From: Acidobacteriaceae bacterium
GTDB lineage: Bacteria; Acidobacteriota; Terriglobia; Terriglobales; SbA1
Length of the DNA: 5,042 nucleotides
NCBI GenBank assembly: GCA_003136335.1
Contig: PLEA01000410.1
Coordinates: 1-5,042 of the forward strand
Reading direction: 5' to 3'
A program made the position numbers and the translations under genes. Below, in pieces: positions 1 to 5,042 of this stretch. Every line of letters begins with the position of its first letter. Within the stretch, counting starts at the first letter, position 1. A model generated the notes under the pieces. The model had not been told where the DNA came from and did not search any database. It saw only the letters and a list, made by a program, of their open reading frames with translations.

Positions 1-417
1 AGCGGATACCGCGAACGCCTGTTGAAGTTTGTGGAAGCGCAGAGCGTCGAGATTAGTTTCTCCGAGAGAATTGCTCCCGCGAAGGGTCTCTCGCATGGCG
101 GGAAGATCACTCTGCTATCCGGGATGCTGCCCGCCGAGGAGTTTTCCACGCTTGTGCATGAGATCGCTCACGAGATGTTGCACCGTGGCGACCGCCGCAC
201 CCTGACCACCAAACAAGTCCGCGAGACCGAGGCCGAAGCCGTGGCCTTTGTCATCTGCCAATCTGTCGGGCTTCAGAACGGAACTTCATCCCAGGACTAC
301 ATCCAGCTTTGGCACGGAGACGCTAGTCTCCTGCGCGAGAGCTTGGAAGCCGTCCAGCAAACCGCTGCCGTGATCCTCGGGGGCATTGCCCAATGGGCAT
401 CGCCCCATAAGCGCTAA
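1..417 (+). CDS. ArdC/ImmA-IrrE-like zinc metallopeptidase domain protein, C-terminal part (5' end outside window)
   Basis: The frame is open from the first base, so the gene starts upstream; the TTG at 22 is not a convincing start. The 138 visible residues carry a zincin motif HEIAH (residues 53-57, bases 157-171), followed about 20 residues later by an acidic helix RETEAEAVAF whose Glu residues are candidates for the third zinc ligand. The later stretch SSQDYIQLWHGD, then LRESLEAVQQTAAVIL, is what I know from the C-terminal half of ArdC-like proteins. Those proteins join an N-terminal ssDNA-binding domain to this peptidase-like domain and are common on plasmids and integrative elements. The ssDNA-binding domain would lie outside the window, so full ArdC architecture is inferred; an ImmA/IrrE-type protein is the alternative. 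The last ~11 residues (about GGIAQWASPHKR) and the stop are encoded by a dispersed repeat, so the original C terminus may have been trimmed or replaced. Confidence 0.8.
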   Translation, partial: SGYRERLLKFVEAQSVEISFSERIAPAKGLSHGGKITLLSGMLPAEEFSTLVHEIAHEMLHRGDRRTLTTKQVRETEAEAVAFVICQSVGLQNGTSSQDYIQLWHGDASLLRESLEAVQQTAAVILGGIAQWASPHKR

Positions 418-423
418 CTTAAG
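380..423. repeat. Half copy of the CTTAAG palindromic repeat, overlapping the 3' end of the metallopeptidase gene
   Basis: Bases 394-423 match 3686-3715 at 28 of 30 positions, and the last 22 bases (402-423) are identical to 3694-3715. Only one outer arm (CATAAGCGCTAACTTAAG, 406-423) is present; the partner arm CTTAAGTTAGCGCTTATG is missing. In its place, 380-392 (GGGGCATTGCCCA) faces 394-406 (TGGGCATCGCCCC) across one base as an inverted repeat pairing at 11 of 13 positions. The repeat encodes the final SPHKR of the upstream gene and its TAA stop (415-417). Confidence 0.75.
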
Positions 424-540
424 AATTACTGCCGGTTTGCCCGTCATCCACCCAAGTCACGGTTTGACTGCATAATCCGTTGTATAAGAGGTCGCAGTTC
501 AATGCGGTGGGCATTCCTGTTTCTCGCCGTTTTTCTCCCC

Positions 541-569
541 TTGCACTTCTACACGAGCTGGTGTACCTT
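541..569 (+). promoter_or_regulatory. Candidate promoter of the padR-ADOP operon
   Basis: TTGCAC (541-546) as a -35 and TACCTT (564-569) as a -10 are separated by 17 bases, and the start codon follows 25 bases later. Both hexamers match the sigma-70 consensus only weakly (three of six each). The main support is position: it is the only spaced pair I find close to the gene, and it overlaps the dyad that would serve as operator. TAGAAG (574-579) is another possible -10, but it lies very near the start codon. Confidence 0.3.
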
Positions 570-579
570 CTTGTAGAAG
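546..579. promoter_or_regulatory. Probable PadR operator: nested inverted repeats
   Basis: An outer perfect 8-base inverted repeat, CTTCTACA (546-553) and TGTAGAAG (572-579), encloses a 16-base imperfect palindrome at 550-565 (TACACGAGCTGGTGTA) in which seven of eight base pairs are symmetrical. The inner site has the form TACA-N8-TGTA, the geometry typical of winged-helix PadR dimers (ATGT-N8-ACAT in classical PadR). TGTA recurs exactly 10 bases further on (572-575), which would put a second half-site on the same helix face. Its place over the candidate promoter of a padR gene supports autorepression. Binding itself is inference. Confidence 0.5.
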
Positions 580-583
580 CGAT

Positions 584-589
584 AGGGGA
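584..589 (+). promoter_or_regulatory. Ribosome binding site of the padR-type gene
   Basis: AGGGGA ends five bases before the ATG at 595. It supports 595 as the start, which also places the conserved N-terminal segment [11 protein letters not shown] at residues 8-18. Confidence 0.65.
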
Positions 590-594
590 GCCTC

Positions 595-927
595 ATGCCA
601 TCTCGATCCATTGATCTTCCGCAGGGCACGCTGGACCTGCTCATCCTCCGCACCCTGTCGCTTCAGCCGCTCCACGGCTGGGCCGTTTCTGAACGTATCC
701 AGCAGATCTCCAGCGACGTCTTGCGTGTGCAGCAGGGCTCGCTCTATCCCGCGCTGCACCGCCTGGAGCGCCGCGGCTGGATCAAAGCCCGCTGGGGTAC
801 ATCAGAGAACAATCGCAGAGCAAAGTTCTACGAAATCACCAAAGCCGGACGGCGCGAACTCGAGATCGAACAGGACGCTTGGCAGAAGCTGACGGCAGCC
901 GTGAGACAGATCCTCGAAACTGCCTAG
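595..927 (+). CDS. PadR-family transcriptional regulator (acidobacterial, ADOP-linked type)
   Basis: A 110-residue winged-helix protein of the usual length for the short PadR subfamily linked to acidobacterial permeases. The N-terminal [11 protein letters not shown] helix is followed by the [13 protein letters not shown] helix, then the recognition region with [17 protein letters not shown] (residues 46-62) and the wing [19 protein letters not shown] (about 71-89). The C-terminal helix (90-110) is the short dimerisation helix. Proteins of this family bind inverted repeats as dimers and generally repress; the dyad just upstream (546-579) suggests that it controls itself and the permease that follows 8 bases later. 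The effector is unknown, and no ligand pocket can be inferred. The ATG start is backed by a good Shine-Dalgarno. Confidence 0.93.
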   Translation: MPSRSIDLPQGTLDLLILRTLSLQPLHGWAVSERIQQISSDVLRVQQGSLYPALHRLERRGWIKARWGTSENNRRAKFYEITKAGRRELEIEQDAWQKLTAAVRQILETA

Positions 928-932
928 GAGGT
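926..932 (+). promoter_or_regulatory. Strong Shine-Dalgarno for the ADOP permease, starting inside the padR stop codon
   Basis: AGGAGGT is a full anti-SD complement. Its first two bases are the last two of the TAG stop of the upstream gene (925-927). It sits three bases before GTG 936, which decides that start over the upstream in-frame ATG at 879, and suggests translational coupling of the two genes. Confidence 0.8.
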
Positions 933-935
933 CCC

Positions 936-3560
<2,625 letters not shown>

Positions 3561-3572
3561 CCACCCTCGCAC

Positions 3573-3599
3573 TTGACAACTTCAGGTGATCTGTAGATT
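3573..3599 (+). promoter_or_regulatory. Promoter-like sequence downstream of the permease, with no gene to drive
   Basis: A perfect TTGACA (3573-3578) is followed after 15 bases by TAGATT (3594-3599, four of six matches). The spacing is short and no open reading frame follows. With its CTGTAGATT half-site it loosely resembles the padR operator-promoter region, so it could be the leftover control region of another regulator-permease pair, or simply chance. Confidence 0.2.
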
Positions 3600-3609
3600 C
3601 AGTTGGTGA

Positions 3610-3643
3610 GCTGTCGGCTAACCGGAAGTTACCGCCGGACAGC
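3610..3643. repeat. Bulged hairpin 50 bases after the permease stop
   Basis: GCTGTC pairs with GACAGC, GGC with GCC and TAAC with GTTA. The 3' arm carries a one-base and a two-base bulge, and the loop is CGGAA. It could slow or end transcription of the permease or protect the mRNA 3' end, but no T-tract follows. Its right arm (TTACCGCCGG...GCCC, 3629-3645) matches 13 of 17 bases just after the half repeat at 426-442, so it may belong to the same dispersed family. Confidence 0.4.
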
Positions 3644-3667
3644 CCAGAAGGATCAACGCCCTACCTG

Positions 3668-3715
3668 CTTAAGTTAGCGCTTATGTGGGCAATGCCCCAT
3701 AAGCGCTAACTTAAG
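3668..3715. repeat. Complete 48-base CTTAAG palindromic repeat
   Basis: CTTAAGTTAGCGCTTATG (3668-3685) is the exact reverse complement of 3698-3715. Inside, GGGC (3687-3690) and GCCC (3694-3697) extend the stem beyond a single unpaired T at 3686, leaving a three-base loop AAT. Both ends are the palindrome CTTAAG. The right half recurs at 394-423. It lies between convergent sequences (the plus-strand permease and the minus-strand relic), the usual place for REP-like elements. It could act as a bidirectional transcription barrier, although no T-tract is seen on either side. Mobilisation by an IS200-like single-strand transposase, as for REP elements, is inference. Confidence 0.85.
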
Positions 3716-3758
3716 GCGGAATTCCCTTTCGCCCAACTCTGAAAACGTGGTTACCCCG

Positions 3759-3881
3759 CTACCCGAGTCCGACGCGGCGGACTAGATCCGCAAAACGAGG
3801 GTCGTCGCGAACCGGATCAAACATTGGGTGGACCTTGAGGAATTGCAAAAGATTTGACTGCTCCTCGTAAGCCTGCTCGAG
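3759..3881 (-). pseudogene. Relic of a TPR-type protein, C-terminal ~40 codons only
   Basis: Read on the minus strand, this piece gives LEQAYEEQSNLLQFLKVHPM, then FDPVRDDPRFADLVRRVGLG and a TAG stop (3759-3761). That is the C-terminal signature of acidobacterial TPR proteins, which often carry a winged-helix or kinase N terminus. It aligns without gaps to the last 39 comparable residues of the intact TPR gene at 4085-5042, with 15 identities, including AY, P-FD-V, LV and GL. Upstream (towards 3900) the frame stays open but the similarity stops, and repeat-like sequence begins around 3912. The rest of the gene is therefore missing, either deleted or displaced. No start codon or ribosome binding site supports expression. 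Alternatively it is the distant final exon-like part of a frameshifted gene, but no matching TPR sequence is seen in the next 200 bases. Confidence 0.7.
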
Positions 3882-3911
3882 GTCTGAAGTTTGGCCCCGA
3901 TGGCGCGAGTG

Positions 3912-4013
3912 CAACCTTAAGCCGCAAGGCAGAGGTTGAGGCGCAGAGTGGGATTTTGATTTTCCGCCGAGTGCAGGGTGCCCACGTCTCCGTTCCGCTG
4001 CGAGACGTGGGCA
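3912..4013. repeat. Two-hairpin intergenic element, probably a dispersed repeat
   Basis: Hairpin one: CAACCT (3912-3917) pairs with AGGTTG (3933-3938), and inside it GCC and GGC (3921-3930) close a GCAA loop. Hairpin two: TGCCCACGTCTC (3979-3990) is the exact reverse complement of 4002-4013, with an 11-base loop. Between them, read on the minus strand, lies AAAATCAAAATCCCACTCTGCG. From memory, similar stretches, spuriously translated as ...RKIKIPTL..., recur in many acidobacterial genomes, so I take this as one copy of such a family. Only one copy is in the window, so dispersal cannot be shown here. Element ends are uncertain by tens of bases. Confidence 0.5.
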
Positions 4014-4036
4014 TCTCGCTTGTATGGGGAGACTCC

Positions 4037-4080
4037 CTTAAGTTGGATCGGCGCGAATGCCCGGGCCAGCCCCCAACCTT
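4037..4080. repeat. Imperfect inverted repeat just after the TPR gene stop
   Basis: AAGTTGG (4040-4046) pairs with CCAACCTT (4073-4080) with one bulged C, enclosing a GC-rich centre. It lies five bases beyond the stop of the minus-strand TPR gene and could form at the end of its mRNA, but no T-run follows on that strand. It opens with CTTAAGTT and contains AATGCCC, both also found in the 48-base palindrome, so it may be a decayed relative. Confidence 0.3.
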
Positions 4081-4084
4081 ATCT

Positions 4085-5042
4085 TCAATATGCGGGCGCC
4101 AAGCCCAGTTTGGTTACCAGCGCGCGATAGCGGCGGTCGGGATGGACGAAGTCAAAGATCGGTTCATTCTGGATCAGCATGAGCCAAGGGTCACGCTCAT
4201 GGTAAGCAAGATCGAGGAACTTCAATGCCGCGTTCTTATCGCCGAGGTACGCGTATTGTCTGGCATGGAAGTAAGATGAAATATACTCTCTGCGGACGCG
4301 GGTTTTATCACTCTCGACTCTCCACTGTGCGACGGCTTTTTGCCCGCCTCGCTGGAACGCCCGATGAACGGCGTCGGCCTTCTCCGGATCGCCCATCAGT
4401 TCGAGACCCTTTTCTAACGCTTCCGCAGATTCCCTCCCCATGCCTTTCAGCCAGTAAGCTTCAGCAAGATAAAGATTTGTATCGACGTCCTCGGGGTAAG
4501 CCTGGTCCCGCATTCGTAGGTCGTTAATCGCAGCATCTATCTGGCGCGTTTGTATGTAGGCGTACCCTAAGCCCCAAGGGGTCCTGAAAGGATCCAGTTC
4601 AATAGCTCGCTTTGCCTCCTGAAGAGACTGTTCTGGCCGATTCATAGCGGCCAGAACATAGGAGCGAAGATGGTGGGCCTCGGAATAGTTGGGGTCCAGT
4701 TCTGTCGCCCGTCTTGATTCCGCATCGGCGTGCGGCAGATCCCACGCGAGAAAGAAATACCAAGCCGCGAATGAGCAGTGAGCCTCGGACAAGGAATCAT
4801 CGAGTGCCACGGCCTTGCGGGCGGCGGTTTCGAACTCGGCCGCGACTTCCTGCACGGGACGTTCGCTAGCGATCGCGAACTTCCCGTAAGAATCGGCGAT
4901 ACCGCTCCAGGCAGCGGCGTAATCGGGTTGAAGCTGAATAGCTTTCCGGAAGTAAACAAGGCTGTGCGTGTTGTCACCGTCAAACCAGAAGTCACGGCCG
5001 CGGAGGTAAGCATCGTGAGCTTCGGGATTAATGTAGCGTTGG
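4085..5042 (-). CDS. TPR-repeat protein, C-terminal 318 residues (5' end outside window)
   Basis: The minus-strand frame is open from the right edge to a TGA at 4085-4087. An internal GTG at 4855 is not a likely start, because coding similarity continues upstream of it (AHDAYLRGRDFWF, YFRKAIQLQPDYAAAWSGIA). The visible part is mainly tetratricopeptide helices: about residues 24-55, then A-RKAVALDDSLSEAH, A-SRRATELDPNYSEAH and A-KRAIELDPFRTP, then WGLGYAYIQTRQIDAAINDL and NLYLAEAYWLKGMGRESAEALE. It ends with the family tail FLDLAYHERDPWLMLIQNEP-IFDFVHPDRRYRALVTKLGL. The opening AYLRGR...YF-KAI is typical of acidobacterial proteins with an N-terminal winged-helix (OmpR/CadC-like) DNA-binding or protein-kinase domain and a membrane segment before the TPRs; which one applies cannot be seen here. 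The TPRs would mediate protein contacts. No operon partner is visible, and a relic of a similar gene lies downstream. Confidence 0.85.
   Translation of the reverse strand, partial: QRYINPEAHDAYLRGRDFWFDGDNTHSLVYFRKAIQLQPDYAAAWSGIADSYGKFAIASERPVQEVAAEFETAARKAVALDDSLSEAHCSFAAWYFFLAWDLPHADAESRRATELDPNYSEAHHLRSYVLAAMNRPEQSLQEAKRAIELDPFRTPWGLGYAYIQTRQIDAAINDLRMRDQAYPEDVDTNLYLAEAYWLKGMGRESAEALEKGLELMGDPEKADAVHRAFQRGGQKAVAQWRVESDKTRVRREYISSYFHARQYAYLGDKNAALKFLDLAYHERDPWLMLIQNEPIFDFVHPDRRYRALVTKLGLAPAY

Larger units (their letters stand above)
3561..4084. other. Gene-poor intergenic stretch with hairpins, repeats and a gene relic
   Basis: No intact gene is supported in these 524 bases. The plus-strand frame 3854-4279 starts at a TTG, has no recognisable domain, and runs antisense into the TPR gene. 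The minus-strand frame 3817-4014 is a translation of a repeat. Identifiable pieces, each listed separately, are a promoter-like pair, a bulged hairpin, the 48-base palindrome, a TPR-protein C-terminal relic on the minus strand, a two-hairpin element, and a CTTAAGTT-bearing inverted repeat next to the TPR stop. Neither hairpin has a T-tract that would make it a standard intrinsic terminator. Confidence 0.75.

Noticed and set aside
464..488. TTGACT (464-469) with TATAAG (483-488) as a promoter for padR.
   Set aside because: The spacing is only 13 bases, too short for a sigma-70 promoter, and the site is over 100 bases from the start codon.
438..517. A tRNA-like segment: TGCCCGT (438-444) can pair with GTGGGCA (507-513) at tRNA distance, with ACTGCATAATCCG and a GTTCAA loop between.
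   Set aside because: The D-arm and T-arm do not pair together with this acceptor stem. The T-loop fits only in a different register that breaks the acceptor, and no CCA is present. At best a degraded tRNA or attachment-site fragment; more likely chance.
3766..3783. Inverted repeat AGTCCG...CGGACT as a possible terminator.
   Set aside because: It lies within the coding frame of the TPR relic, has only six pairs and lacks a T-tract.
3979..4013. The 12-base-pair hairpin as an intrinsic terminator of the TPR gene.
   Set aside because: The stem is strong but neither strand has a following T-run, and it is more than 70 bases past the stop; repeat-element membership explains it better.
3817..4014. 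Minus-strand open frame of 65 codons (MPTSRSGTETWAPC...).
   Set aside because: It is read through the 12-base-pair hairpin and the repeat linker, in a different frame from the TPR relic. It looks like a repeat translation, not a gene.
3854..4279. Plus-strand open frame of 141 codons.
   Set aside because: It starts at TTG without a ribosome binding site, has no recognisable domain, runs through the hairpin element and ends antisense inside the TPR gene.
4642..5013. Minus-strand open frame of 123 codons over the TPR gene.
   Set aside because: Out of frame with the TPR protein, whose frame carries clear TPR consensus residues through the same bases; composition is that of a shadow frame.

Overview
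The window looks like chromosomal DNA from a member of the Acidobacteriota (Terriglobia/Acidobacteriia type). The evidence is the pairing of a 110-residue PadR-family regulator with a very large duplicated MacB/FtsX-like permease that has no ATPase domain. This is the 'acidobacterial duplicated orphan permease' (ADOP) arrangement, which is heavily expanded in that phylum. A TPR protein with the usual acidobacterial C-terminal signature, moderately high GC and dispersed palindromic intergenic repeats agree with this.

Layout from left to right. (1) 1-417, plus strand: the C-terminal part of a zinc metallopeptidase-like protein of the ArdC/ImmA-IrrE type, open at the left edge. Its last codons and stop lie inside a dispersed repeat. 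(2) 418-594: a short intergenic region holding a strong dyad (TACA-N8-TGTA nested in a longer CTTCTACA/TGTAGAAG inverted repeat), the likely operator and promoter of the next genes. (3) 595-927 and 936-3560, plus strand: padR-type regulator and ADOP permease, 8 bases apart, with the permease Shine-Dalgarno starting inside the regulator's stop codon. (4) 3561-4084: more than 500 bases without an intact gene. It holds two hairpins (one a near-perfect 48-base palindrome whose arm recurs at the end of gene 1), a roughly 40-codon minus-strand relic of a TPR-protein C terminus, and a two-hairpin element that looks like a dispersed intergenic repeat. (5) 4085-5042, minus strand: the C-terminal 318 residues of a TPR protein, open at the right edge.

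The PadR protein probably represses its own promoter and therefore the permease, in response to an unknown signal. The permease probably works in the inner membrane with an ATPase encoded elsewhere, or in a non-transport role; its substrate cannot be read from sequence. The metallopeptidase-like gene and the TPR gene show no functional link to this operon. The stretch between the permease and the TPR gene looks like a site of decay and repeat insertion.

The best candidates for a second look are the two intergenic repeat families, the way one of them supplies the stop codon of gene 1, and the TPR relic, which is homologous to the tail of the intact TPR gene next to it. I see no phage, CRISPR, defence cluster, rRNA or convincing tRNA gene.
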